From: Candidatus Omnitrophota bacterium
Lineage (GTDB): Bacteria; Omnitrophota; Gorgyraeia; Duberdicusellales; 4484-171
Assembly (NCBI GenBank): GCA_023227945.1
Contig: JALOCC010000018.1
Location: 1-32,773 of the forward strand
Reading direction: 5' to 3'
DNA: 32,773 nucleotides
Of the stretch, positions 16,826 through 24,190 are shown in pieces. A program made the position numbers and the translations under genes. The notes under the pieces are model-generated. The model worked only from the letters and a program-made list of their open reading frames with translations, was not told where the DNA came from and searched no databases. Each line of letters begins with the position of its first letter. The first letter of the stretch is position 1.

Positions 16826-17901
16826 CTCGGCCTCTTTAGGTAAGCATAAATAAAGTCGTCTATTTTACCATCCAAGACGCCCCAGGCGTCATGAGCTTCG
16901 AAATCCGTGCGATGATCTTTAACTAGCAGGTAGGGGTACAATACGTAAGAACGAATCTGCGAACCCCATTCAATTTTTTGCTTAGTTCCGGCAATTTTTT
17001 CCAGATTTTTTTTCTTAGCATCTTCTCTTAATTCGTAAAGTTTCGCTTTTAAAACCCTCAAAGCAACAGCTTTATTCTGATGCTGCGAACGTTCATTCCG
17101 GCAGCCTACGACTATACCTGTAGGCAAATGCGTGATGCGCACCGCACTATCGGTCTTATTCACATGCTGGCCGCCGGCACCGGAAGCGCGGCAGGTTATA
17201 ACTTCTAATTCTTCCGGTTTTATTTCAATGTCTATGTCGTCTTTTATTTCGGGAAGCACGTCAACGGAAGCAAAAGAAGTATGCCTTCTTTTATTTGCAT
17301 CAAAAGGAGAAATTCTTACTAGCCTGTGCACTCCCCGTTCTGATTTAAGCATGCCATAGGCACGCAGCCCCTCGATGAGAAATGTGATATTCTTTATTCC
17401 CGCTTCTTCGCCTTTTACTTCATCCAGGACGCTAAACTTAAATTTTTTATCTTCCGCCCACCTGAAATACATTCTAAAAAGCATGCTCGCCCAATCACAG
17501 GCTTCAGTGCCGCCTGCTCCGGAATTAATTTCAACTATTGCGTTTGAATCATCGAGCTTCTCACAAAAAAGAACTTTAAGCTTTAACCTTTCAAGGTTTT
17601 CCTCAAATTTTTTTGTTTCCTTCTCCATTTCGCTTTCATAAGAAGTATCTGCTATTTGTATAAACTCTTTAAGCTCACGAAGCTTGTTATAAAGTATGTC
17701 CCAATCATCAACGTCGCCTTTTATTCTTTTAAGCTCTTCTATTATGCCGGAAGCTTCCTTTTGATTCTGCCAGAAATTGGGCTCAGACATTTTTGATTGC
17801 AAACCATCAATGTCTTTTTTCTTTAAATCTATTTTTAAAAGCTCTTTAAGCGCCAGTAATTCTTCTTCCAAATTTTCTATTTTACCTTTAATATCCTGCA
17901 T
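16819..17901 (-). CDS. prfB: Peptide chain release factor 2
   Basis: RF2 terminates translation at UGA and UAA. The stop-codon recognition tripeptide SPF (in RISPFDANKRR) identifies RF2 rather than RF1, and the catalytic GGQ is in SGAGGQHVNKTDSAVR. It is 360 residues, full length, with the N-terminal coiled region. The frame is continuous from the ATG through the region where most bacterial prfB genes shift frame at an in-frame UGA (here ALKELLKIDLKKK, then SEPNFW). The autoregulatory +1 frameshift is therefore absent. The ATG lies just downstream of a repeat module whose GGCGGAA end provides the only purine-rich stretch in front of it. It is co-transcribed with secA. Confidence 0.97.
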   Translation of the reverse strand: MQDIKGKIENLEEELLALKELLKIDLKKKDIDGLQSKMSEPNFWQNQKEASGIIEELKRIKGDVDDWDILYNKLRELKEFIQIADTSYESEMEKETKKFEENLERLKLKVLFCEKLDDSNAIVEINSGAGGTEACDWASMLFRMYFRWAEDKKFKFSVLDEVKGEEAGIKNITFLIEGLRAYGMLKSERGVHRLVRISPFDANKRRHTSFASVDVLPEIKDDIDIEIKPEELEVITCRASGAGGQHVNKTDSAVRITHLPTGIVVGCRNERSQHQNKAVALRVLKAKLYELREDAKKKNLEKIAGTKQKIEWGSQIRSYVLYPYLLVKDHRTDFEAHDAWGVLDGKIDDFIYAYLKRPRC

Positions 17902-17904
17902 ATT

Positions 17905-18081
17905 GTTTAAACTCTTCCGCCAGCTTAATATTTTTATATGGGCGGATCCGCCTCAGGCGGAAAACGCCAAACTCTAAAGAAACCTATAGCGCAAACTTCC
18001 CCAAAACCTAAAACCATTTTTAATTCTAACTTTTGGATACTTGAATTTGTTTTGGATTTAGGGTTTAAGATTTAGGGTTTT
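17905..18081. repeat. Short-word inverted repeat, CCTAAA/TTTAGGG family, copy 1
   Basis: The left part (AAACTCTAAAG, CCCCAAAACCTAAAACC around 17969-18017) and right part (TTTTGGATTTAGGGTTTAAGATTTAGGG around 18049-18080, drifting TTTAGGG words) are inverted. A GC-rich module (17915-17962) lies within the left part, flanked by direct AAACTCT repeats (17909-17915 and 17969-17975). It fills the whole gap between pilT and prfB. Confidence 0.7.
17915..17962. repeat. GC-rich hairpin module A, copy 1
   Basis: The ends are TTCCGCC and GGCGGAA. Inside are the perfect palindrome GGCGGATCCGCC (17941-17952) and an AT core. A second copy is at 30674-30723. Confidence 0.8.
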
Positions 18082-19152
18082 TCACATTAACCCTTTGTTG
18101 CGTAGCTCCATCTCAAGTTCTTCTTTCTTGTCAGCATATTCAAGGGCGACTTCCGAAGTAATCTTTTTCGTTGTTACAAGCTCAAGCAAACACTGATGAA
18201 AACTCTTCATGCCATAGATATCACCTGATGAGATATACTTTGGAATTTCCCACACCTTATTTTCTATGAGGAGACGGGAAACAGAAGGGCTAAGCACCAT
18301 GGATTCGTATGCGGGGATAAGGCCGGGTATATCTTGCCGCGGCAATAACCTTTGTGAAAATACTCCCTTTAAAAGAAACGACAGCTGCTCAAGGACTAAG
18401 TGGTGCTGATGGGGTGGAAAGAAATTTATTAATCTATCTATCGTCGATGATGCATTAACGGTGTGAAGTGTGGATAAAACAAGTACTCCTGTTTCCGCAG
18501 CCGTCAGGGCTGCGCGGCAGGTATCTTCGTCGCGGATATTTCCTATGTAAATTACATCCGGGGAATGAAGCGTAAATTGCCTGAGTGCATCAGCATAGGT
18601 TTCAACATCAGTGCCTATTTCCCTTTGGTTTATAATTGATTTCTTGTCGACAAAAGTAAATTCTATAGGCTCTTCTACGGTTAAAATGTGGCGTTTAAAG
18701 TTCTGGTTCATGCATTCTATGATACTTGCAATCGTGGTTGACTTGCCGCTGCCAGTTATGCCCGTCAAAAGGATCATGCCTCTACGTTGTGCGGAAAATT
18801 TTTGTAAAACTCCGGCAGGCAAATTAAGCTGTTCAAATGTAGGTATGCGTAAATCAATCTTTCTCATTACCAAAGAAAGCGTGTTTCTCTGATAAAATAT
18901 GCTTACGCGGAAACGCCAATTCTCTTTATACCAATAAGTAAATTCGCAGCCTTTATGCTGCTTTAACATCGCTTTGTCCCTATCGCTGGTTATAGCTTTT
19001 ACGATATTATCTACATCCTCGACGCTAAATACATTTTCATTTATAACCTCTACCAGCGAATGCAACCTTCCTCTTAAATTACTATTTGCCCTTATAAACA
19101 TATCGGAAACGTCTTTTTCTATCATTGCATCCAGAATTTGCGTAAAGTGCAT
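18082..19152 (-). CDS. PilT/PilU-type pilus retraction ATPase, with unusual Walker B
   Basis: A 356-residue type II/IV secretion ATPase of the PilT/PilU branch, which powers disassembly of type IV pili. Landmarks: Walker A GITGSGKST (131-139), the Asp box TVEEPIEF (158-165), the His box STLHTV (227-232) and the Walker B region SPDVIYIGNIRDEDT (197-211). In PilT and PilU the last reads DPDVILIGEMRD; the catalytic Glu is Asn205 here. The preceding conserved Arg is also changed (LRQFTLHSP). The PilT C-terminal AIRNLI motif is missing and the GMKSFHQCLLELV segment resembles PilU-like proteins. It could be an inactive partner in a mixed hexamer (inference). The gaps on both sides are filled with inverted repeats, so its operon is unclear. 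Confidence 0.88.
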   Translation of the reverse strand: MHFTQILDAMIEKDVSDMFIRANSNLRGRLHSLVEVINENVFSVEDVDNIVKAITSDRDKAMLKQHKGCEFTYWYKENWRFRVSIFYQRNTLSLVMRKIDLRIPTFEQLNLPAGVLQKFSAQRRGMILLTGITGSGKSTTIASIIECMNQNFKRHILTVEEPIEFTFVDKKSIINQREIGTDVETYADALRQFTLHSPDVIYIGNIRDEDTCRAALTAAETGVLVLSTLHTVNASSTIDRLINFFPPHQHHLVLEQLSFLLKGVFSQRLLPRQDIPGLIPAYESMVLSPSVSRLLIENKVWEIPKYISSGDIYGMKSFHQCLLELVTTKKITSEVALEYADKKEELEMELRNKGLM

Positions 19153-19169
19153 TTTGAACCTCCTTCAGT

Positions 19170-19384
19170 ACACAGATAATCGCAAATGATCGCAGATAGA
19201 TTGTGTATCACGTCACACGTAACCTCGCCACCATATAAAAATATTTAGGCGAGTCCACTTGGAGTGGACGTACCACGGCTTTTTAAATTCTCTGTTTATT
19301 CAATGACGTGTTACGTGATGCCTGTTACCTGATACTTTCTCAAGTCTGTGGCTATCCGCTTACAAATCTGCGCCAATCTGTGTA
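19170..19384. repeat. Three-level nested inverted repeat between ogt and pilT
   Basis: Outer arms: 19170-19206 and 19345-19384, built from words such as CACAGAT, ATCGCA and GCGCCAATCTGTG. Middle arms: 19206-19222 (ATCACGTCACACGTAAC) and 19304-19334 (ACGTGTTACGTGAT, CTGTTACCTGATA). Innermost: hairpin module B at 19223-19271. Each level belongs to a different word family. No gene is visible. Confidence 0.75.
19223..19271. repeat. Hairpin module B, copy 1
   Basis: A 49-bp unit: CTCGCC...GGCGAG arms around an AT core (CATATAAAAATATT), then a TCCACT/AGTGGA hairpin and ACGT. It matches 27207-27255 at 48 of 49 positions. Confidence 0.85.
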
Positions 19385-19654
19385 TTATTCTATCACATCT
19401 TTTATCTTTTTCTCTAATTTTATTAAATCTTTCTTAAGCCTTTGGCCTAAGGCGTAACCACCTGTATTTTTAGATGATTTTATAACCCGGTGGCAGGGAA
19501 TGAACATTGGGAAAGGATTTTTATGCAGCGCGTTGGCAACTGCCCGATAAGCGTAAGGCTTACCTACCTTTATTGCTACCCATTTGTAACTACGCACCTC
19601 GCCTAAAGGTATTTTTGAAACTATTCTTAAAACTTTTTTTTCGAAATCAGTCAT
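19385..19654 (-). CDS. ogt: Methylated-DNA--protein-cysteine methyltransferase, minimal catalytic domain
   Basis: An 89-residue protein consisting of only the DNA-binding/catalytic domain of the Ogt/MGMT family, which removes alkyl groups from O6-alkylguanine by suicidal transfer to Cys. The active site IPCHRVI is intact, so it is not an alkyltransferase-like protein (those have Trp in place of Cys). The recognition-helix region AYRAVANALHKNPFP matches the family's RAVG-A-x-x-x-NP block, with Ala for Gly, and GGYALG-x-x-x-K follows the Cys. The N-terminal ribonuclease-like domain of the 150-180-residue forms is absent. It is near uvrC, suggesting a repair cluster. The gap between them is a CAGCTGT-word repeat. 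Confidence 0.88.
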   Translation of the reverse strand: MTDFEKKVLRIVSKIPLGEVRSYKWVAIKVGKPYAYRAVANALHKNPFPMFIPCHRVIKSSKNTGGYALGQRLKKDLIKLEKKIKDVIE

Positions 19655-19655
19655 T

Positions 19656-19748
19656 TTCAGCTCTCAGCTGTCAGCTCTCAGCTGTCAGCTGCCCTTCAAG
19701 GGCACCCCTTGGGGGGGCTGAAGGCTGACGACTGAAGGCTGAAAGCTA
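19656..19748. repeat. Short-word inverted repeat, CAGCTGT family
   Basis: The left arm (19656-19690) is a near-tandem run of CAGCTCT/CAGCTGT words. The right arm (19716-19748) is GGCTGAAGGCTGACGACTGA and onward, its drifting inverted partner. Between them are two small hairpins, GCCCTT-C-AAGGGC and a CCCC/GGGG pair. It fills the gap between uvrC and ogt and overlaps the uvrC stop codon. Confidence 0.75.
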
Positions 19749-20963
19749 ATTTATTGTTTTCTTTTTCCTCAACAATAAATGATACTTACGCGCAAATCTG
19801 TGCGCTTCATCGCGTAAACGCTGGATTAAATGTAAAGCCGCACTATCTTTTGGTATAACTAATGGCTTAGATTTGCCGGCAAACCATATTTCTTCATTTC
19901 TTTTAGCTATACTTATAACAGGCGTTTTAAGCTGCAATTTATCCAATTCCATTTTTGCCGCCTGAACATGGCCAAGGCCGCCGTCTATGACAATAAGCTC
20001 CGGAAGATTTCTTTTCTCATCTAATAGCCTGCGATATCTTCTTCGGACAACCTCAGCTATCATTGCATAATCATCCGTAGAAAATACTTCTTTTATCCTA
20101 TAGCGGCGATATGAATTTTTATCTGCTACCGCATTTTTAAAAACAACTACCGAGCCTGTTGCATTTGTACCGCTTAAGGATGAAATATCTATTGCTTCTA
20201 TCTGAAGCGGCAAAGAAGAAAGATTTAATGCTTCCCTAAGGGCAATTAACTCATGCGTAAGATTTTTTCCTTTATAAAGGTTTTCTAAAGCAATTATTTT
20301 ATCCCGCGCGGCTGCAGCTTCTTCGTACCTTTTCCTCTGCGATAGTTTTCGCATCTTTACACGCAAAGCGCTCATAAGCTCTTCTCTTTCTCCCTTAAGC
20401 ACTCTTTTTATGCCTTCGATATTCTCTTTGTACAGAGCTTGCGATATCTTACCCACGCAAGGTGCCGGGCAAAGTTTAATGTGAGCAAAAAGGCACTCTG
20501 TATTCTTAAAACACTTGCAGGAACAATAAGAAAAAATTCTCCTTATCATGTTAAGCACTGATTTTAAAGTGCCTACATCCGGATATGGCCCGAAATAAAG
20601 GCTTTTTTTATTCGTTCTTTTCCTGGTTATAAAAACGCGCGGAAATTGTTCCTGGGTTATCTCAACAAACGGATAACTTTTATCATCACGAAGAGCAATA
20701 TTGTACTTTGGCTTTTTTTCCTTTATCAAAGCTGCCTCCAAAACCAAAGCCTGCTCTTCACTGTCACACTCTATATAATTAATATCGCAAACTCTTGCCA
20801 TAAGAAAGCCAGTCTTGAGAGAAACATTTTTTAAAAAGTAACTGGCAACGCGGCGCTTCAAAGAAGATGCTTTACCAACATAAAGCACTTCGCCTTTTTT
20901 AGATTTCATTATGTAGACGCCGCAACTTAGCGGTAAACTTTTTATCTTTTCTTTAATATCCAT
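19746..20963 (-). CDS. uvrC: Excinuclease ABC subunit C, lacking the C-terminal helix-hairpin-helix domain
   Basis: UvrC makes both incisions in nucleotide excision repair. At 405 residues it is about 200 shorter than E. coli UvrC. The N-terminal GIY-YIG nuclease is present (GVYIM...LYVGKASSLKRRV, with Glu76). A cysteine cluster follows (Cys147, 149, 151, 157, 165, 169; the conserved spacing fits the Fe-S site reported for UvrC), then a UVR motif (about 195-230). The RNase H-like 5'-incision nuclease has Asp259, Asp327 (VIDGGLGH) and His388 (RDEAHRF). The protein ends right after this block, where the tandem helix-hairpin-helix DNA-binding domain should begin. A shortened linker also precedes the second nuclease. 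It overlaps murJ by 22 bp. Confidence 0.93.
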   Translation of the reverse strand: MDIKEKIKSLPLSCGVYIMKSKKGEVLYVGKASSLKRRVASYFLKNVSLKTGFLMARVCDINYIECDSEEQALVLEAALIKEKKPKYNIALRDDKSYPFVEITQEQFPRVFITRKRTNKKSLYFGPYPDVGTLKSVLNMIRRIFSYCSCKCFKNTECLFAHIKLCPAPCVGKISQALYKENIEGIKRVLKGEREELMSALRVKMRKLSQRKRYEEAAAARDKIIALENLYKGKNLTHELIALREALNLSSLPLQIEAIDISSLSGTNATGSVVVFKNAVADKNSYRRYRIKEVFSTDDYAMIAEVVRRRYRRLLDEKRNLPELIVIDGGLGHVQAAKMELDKLQLKTPVISIAKRNEEIWFAGKSKPLVIPKDSAALHLIQRLRDEAHRFARKYHLLLRKKKTIN

Positions 20964-22477
20964 TGTTTTAAATATATAACCTGTTTAAGCTTAAGGACAA
21001 AACCTAGGCCCAGGAATATTACTAATGACAAGCCTGAAATCATCAAAGTTTTAAGGTACTTATTGTACGGCAAATTAGCCCAAAGCAAACTACACAACAA
21101 AACAACAAAAAAGCTAAGTAAAATTACTTTGCGGGCCTGCTCTTTTGTGTTGTCCCAATTAATTTTTCCGATTCTTTTCACAAGAGACACATAAAGTAAA
21201 ATGCAGCTTACCCCTGCCGAGATAGATGTTGCAAGCGCAACTCCGCCTATTTTTAAAGGAAACATCAAGATGGCGCTTAGGCTGGCATTTATCAAAAGCG
21301 CAATTGTAGCTATTTTTGCCGGGGTACGGGTATCCTTAAAGGCATAGAATGAAGTAACCAACAGGCGATTTACGCAAAAGAAAAACACGCCAAAAGCATA
21401 GAAAAAAAGTACGGAAGAAGTGATATTCAAAGAAGAAATACCGAACTCTCCTCTTTTGAATAAAACGTCTATCAAGGCCTTTGGTAAAAATATAAATAAT
21501 AACGCAATCGGCACGACAAAAAATATTACATTCTGAAAAGAAAAAACCAGAAGTTTTTTGAAATCTTCGAGATTGCCATCTTTATGGTGTTTTGAAAGGT
21601 CAACCACTATAACCGGGGTAATAGAAAGGACAATCAAAGCAAATGGCAGCTGTATCAATCTATTAGCATAATTTACAGCAGCCAGTGCACCTATGCCTGT
21701 AATTTGCGAGAAAGATGCAAAAATAGTATCAACAAAAACATTAAGCTGATAGACTACGCTCGACCAGATTCTTGGCAGAAACAATTTAAACATTTTTCTT
21801 AGCACTGAGTCATTTAGCGAAGCTTTGATATTGAATTTAAAAATGAACCCATTTTTTTTAAGCGCGAATAACGGAAACAACAATTCCAAAATACCCGCGA
21901 CAATAACACAAACAACAAGTATATAATTTTTAAAATAACCACTGAAAAATAATATGCCCGGGATAAAAGTTATGTTTAAAAAAATTGGATTAAATGCGGG
22001 AACGAAAAATTTTTTTAAAGAATACAGCACGGAAATCATAACCGAAGAAAGCCCTATCAATAAGAGATAAAAAAAGGTTATGCGAGTAAACGATACCGCG
22101 AGATTAAATTTATAAAGATTGGGTATATATCCAGGCGCGGTAAGCATAACCAGCTGTTTGCTGAATATAACCCCAAGAAGGGTAAATAAGGAAAGAATAA
22201 TGAAGAATACACAAAGCAGGCGTTGCCCAATTTCAAAAATTTTCTCTTTTTCACCGTGATATTCAGACATAACCGGTGTCGCCACGCTATCGGTAAATCC
22301 TTCGGCAAAAATGCTACGGAAGATATTCGGAAGCCTGAATGCTACTAAAAAAGCTTCAAACACGTCAGAAGTACCGAAAAACTTTGCCATCAAAATATCG
22401 CGTATAAAGCCTAAAATACGCGAAAGGAGCGTGCCCATGGTCATTATTGATGTGTGTTTTATGATTTTTTTAAACAT
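20942..22477 (-). CDS. murJ: Lipid II flippase MurJ (MviN)
   Basis: MurJ flips lipid II across the inner membrane for peptidoglycan assembly. It is 511 residues with about 14 hydrophobic segments. The N-terminal family block SRILGFIRDILMAKFFGTS and AFRLPNIFRSIFAEG (with the conserved Arg and Asp residues of the central cavity) is clear, as are the YANRLIQLPFALIVLSI and LLVTSFYAFKDTRTP blocks. Length is normal. The uvrC start lies inside its last codons (22-bp overlap), so the two are translationally coupled. The ATG has no obvious ribosome-binding site and is preceded by a CGCGAAT-word repeat. Confidence 0.96.
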   Translation of the reverse strand: MFKKIIKHTSIMTMGTLLSRILGFIRDILMAKFFGTSDVFEAFLVAFRLPNIFRSIFAEGFTDSVATPVMSEYHGEKEKIFEIGQRLLCVFFIILSLFTLLGVIFSKQLVMLTAPGYIPNLYKFNLAVSFTRITFFYLLLIGLSSVMISVLYSLKKFFVPAFNPIFLNITFIPGILFFSGYFKNYILVVCVIVAGILELLFPLFALKKNGFIFKFNIKASLNDSVLRKMFKLFLPRIWSSVVYQLNVFVDTIFASFSQITGIGALAAVNYANRLIQLPFALIVLSITPVIVVDLSKHHKDGNLEDFKKLLVFSFQNVIFFVVPIALLFIFLPKALIDVLFKRGEFGISSLNITSSVLFFYAFGVFFFCVNRLLVTSFYAFKDTRTPAKIATIALLINASLSAILMFPLKIGGVALATSISAGVSCILLYVSLVKRIGKINWDNTKEQARKVILLSFFVVLLCSLLWANLPYNKYLKTLMISGLSLVIFLGLGFVLKLKQVIYLKQWILKKR

Positions 22478-22482
22478 ATTTA

Positions 22483-22621
22483 AACGCTAATTATCGCGAA
22501 TTCCTATCTTTATGGGCTATAAAGGTATAAACGCTAATGTACGCGAATAAATTATTAGTACGAATTAACATTTCTTGTCCGCGGCCATTCGCGTTATATA
22601 CGCGAATATTCGCGTATATAA
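22483..22621. repeat. Short-word inverted repeat, CGCGAAT family, with a 28-bp perfect palindrome
   Basis: Drifting words ACGCTAAT, CGCGAATTC, ACGCGAATAA and ATTCGCG fill the divergent gap between murJ and rpsT. The right end (22594-22621) is a perfect 28-bp palindrome centred on CGCGAATATTCGCG. It ends 7 bp before the rpsT -35 hexamer, where an operator would be expected. Confidence 0.75.
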
Positions 22622-22628
22622 AAAGCCC

Positions 22629-22657
22629 TTGACACATTTAGCATATTCTTATAGAAT
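22629..22657 (+). promoter_or_regulatory. Promoter of rpsT
   Basis: TTGACA (22629-22634), 17-bp spacer, TAGAAT (22652-22657). A second TATAAT at 22669-22674 could serve as an alternative -10. Confidence 0.7.
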
Positions 22658-22703
22658 TCTTAAACTATTATAATATAAATGAAATAATAAAAGGAGATTT
22701 TTT

Positions 22704-22973
22704 ATGCCACAAAGAAGAGCCGCAAAAAAGGATCTAAGACAAAACGCGAAGAACCGCGAAAGAAACTTAAACTTAAGCAAGCAACTTAAAACAGCTTTAA
22801 AAAAGTTTAAAAAAACCTTGGAAGAAAAGGATGCCGCAAAGAATAAAGAAGCATTAAGCTTGGTTTATAAAATAATCGATAAAGCCGCCTCCAAAAACAT
22901 AATTCATCCCAAAAAAGCATCCAGGAAGAAAAGCCAGCTAGCAAGATTAATCAACGCTCCGGCGAAGTCTTAA
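22704..22973 (+). CDS. rpsT: 30S ribosomal protein S20
   Basis: An 89-residue, Lys/Arg-rich helical protein matching S20, which binds 16S rRNA early in small-subunit assembly. It shows the family opening (MPQRRAAKKDLRQNAKNRERN) and ending (IHPKKASRKKSQLARLIN). A strong AAGGAG site lies 7 bp before the ATG. It is one of only three plus-strand genes here, with its own promoter, and is convergent with holA with a 15-bp gap. No hairpin terminator is visible in that gap, so read-through antisense to holA is possible. Confidence 0.97.
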   Translation: MPQRRAAKKDLRQNAKNRERNLNLSKQLKTALKKFKKTLEEKDAAKNKEALSLVYKIIDKAASKNIIHPKKASRKKSQLARLINAPAKS

Positions 22974-22988
22974 GATACTTTAAAAATA

Positions 22989-23678
22989 TTACGCTGCAAG
23001 GCTCCTGGAAAGAAAAAGTTCAATAGCAAACCTCGGGTCAAATCCTCTTTCCTTTATTGCCCTGTCTGCTTCCCACAGATAATTGAGGTATTTTTTTCTT
23101 AATGTATCGTTTCTAAGGTAGGAAGATTCGCTGACCAAAATACCAAAAAGCTGAAGTCCTAGTGTTTTTTTCTCATTATCGCTGGATTTTTCTTCAAACA
23201 ATTTATCCAAAACATATATTGCCTGCGTTATATTATTCTGCCTTATACTTTTTTTAAAATCATCAAAGTTTACTGTGTATGGACTTGAGCCTGCTTTATA
23301 GCATGCCGCTTTCGCAAGAATAAAACTAAAGAATTTATCCGTCGATATTTTTTTATTTCTTAAAGAATCGGCCTCTGCTTCAAAAATTACGTAATTATTG
23401 GAAATTATTTTACTTAGATTGTTGTAAAAAAAATCTTTCGCCTCTTTTGATAAATTATAAACGTCTTTAAAAATAAGTATTTTCTTTTCATCGAAAGACG
23501 AAAGTAAAATTTTTTCCTGTAAATCTTTTATATTTATTTCTTTAGGATAGAAATTGAGGACACTTAAAAGGCTTGCGCTTCCTTGAAGTATTTTCTTCTT
23601 GATATTCTCTATTATGAGCCGTCGAGCCGTAAAATCCGTGCCGGAAATAAAAAAAACCCTTGTATTTGTAGTTACCAT
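22989..23678 (-). CDS. holA: DNA polymerase III delta subunit-like protein, short and divergent
   Basis: A 229-residue protein best explained as a divergent HolA, the clamp-loader subunit that opens the beta clamp. It begins like the family (RVFFISGTDFTARRLIIENIKK, matching the usual Y-L-I-x-G-x-E-x-F-L pattern), has KKILIFKDV at the expected place (family: R-x-V-V-V-x-x-x), and ends with a short all-helical part. It is about 110 residues shorter than E. coli HolA. Context supports the call: lptE-holA is a common pair and rpsT is a common neighbour of holA. The sequence match alone is modest. It overlaps lptE by 7 bp. Confidence 0.68.
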   Translation of the reverse strand: MVTTNTRVFFISGTDFTARRLIIENIKKKILQGSASLLSVLNFYPKEINIKDLQEKILLSSFDEKKILIFKDVYNLSKEAKDFFYNNLSKIISNNYVIFEAEADSLRNKKISTDKFFSFILAKAACYKAGSSPYTVNFDDFKKSIRQNNITQAIYVLDKLFEEKSSDNEKKTLGLQLFGILVSESSYLRNDTLRKKYLNYLWEADRAIKERGFDPRFAIELFLSRSLAA

Positions 23679-24190
23679 TCTTCAACAACAACCTCTAAAA
23701 TCCTTCTGGAAGTATCATCTATAAGTTTTTCTTGTGCGGTGGTTTCGCTTATACTATTAGGGCCTGTAAGAAAGAAACTGGTCTCTCCAACAATCTCTCT
23801 TTCTTTTATTACGTTACCGTCCGGGCCTAGAAGTTTCATTTTAACATGCAGGCGCAATCTCTGCTCTTTTACGTCTTCGCTATCGTTGTAACGCATTGTT
23901 TCTTTCAGGTATTCCGTAACTTCAGAGAATAATTTAAGATTATCCCCTTCTTCACTTACAACCTTAAGATGGCCGTCTATATTAAATTTATTTATTATTT
24001 TATTTGTAAGGCGCTGCTCAAGTAATACCGGGTAAGCGGTAAACGTCGAATACCGCCTGTCTTCGCTTGTTATATTTATTTTATTGACTGCAGGCGCTAT
24101 GTATATTTTATTGCTGCTATAGACAAAACCCCTGGTTGTATATCCGCAGCCGCAAAGCAAAATGAAGGCAAAAATTAAAAGTTTTTTCAT
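23672..24190 (-). CDS. lptE: LPS-assembly lipoprotein LptE-like
   Basis: A 172-residue outer-membrane lipoprotein that would plug LptD, the lipopolysaccharide translocon. It has a signal peptide with lipobox LCGC (Cys15), then GYTTRG, the usual C-G-Y-x-x-x-G opening of LptE. The body has the beta-rich pattern of the family: IAPAVNKI, then LEQRLTNKIINKF, and VVSEEGDNLKLFSEVTEY. The C-terminus is an alternating basic/acidic helix. It is coupled to bamD by an ATGA overlap and to holA by 7 bp. Its lipobox implies a need for lipoprotein processing, which is notable given the broken lnt in the same window. Confidence 0.82.
   Translation of the reverse strand: MKKLLIFAFILLCGCGYTTRGFVYSSNKIYIAPAVNKINITSEDRRYSTFTAYPVLLEQRLTNKIINKFNIDGHLKVVSEEGDNLKLFSEVTEYLKETMRYNDSEDVKEQRLRLHVKMKLLGPDGNVIKEREIVGETSFFLTGPNSISETTAQEKLIDDTSRRILEVVVEEW

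Noticed and set aside
18049..18080. TTTAGGG-like runs resembling telomere repeats (also at 30760-30797)
   Set aside because: Copies are few, irregular and inverted within one gap, and other gaps use unrelated words in the same layout, so this is a repeat class and not a telomere.
19656..19690. Tandem CAGCTCT/CAGCTGT words as a CRISPR or VNTR array
   Set aside because: Units are about 7 bp with no spacers, and a matching inverted arm follows; it fits the short-word inverted repeats.
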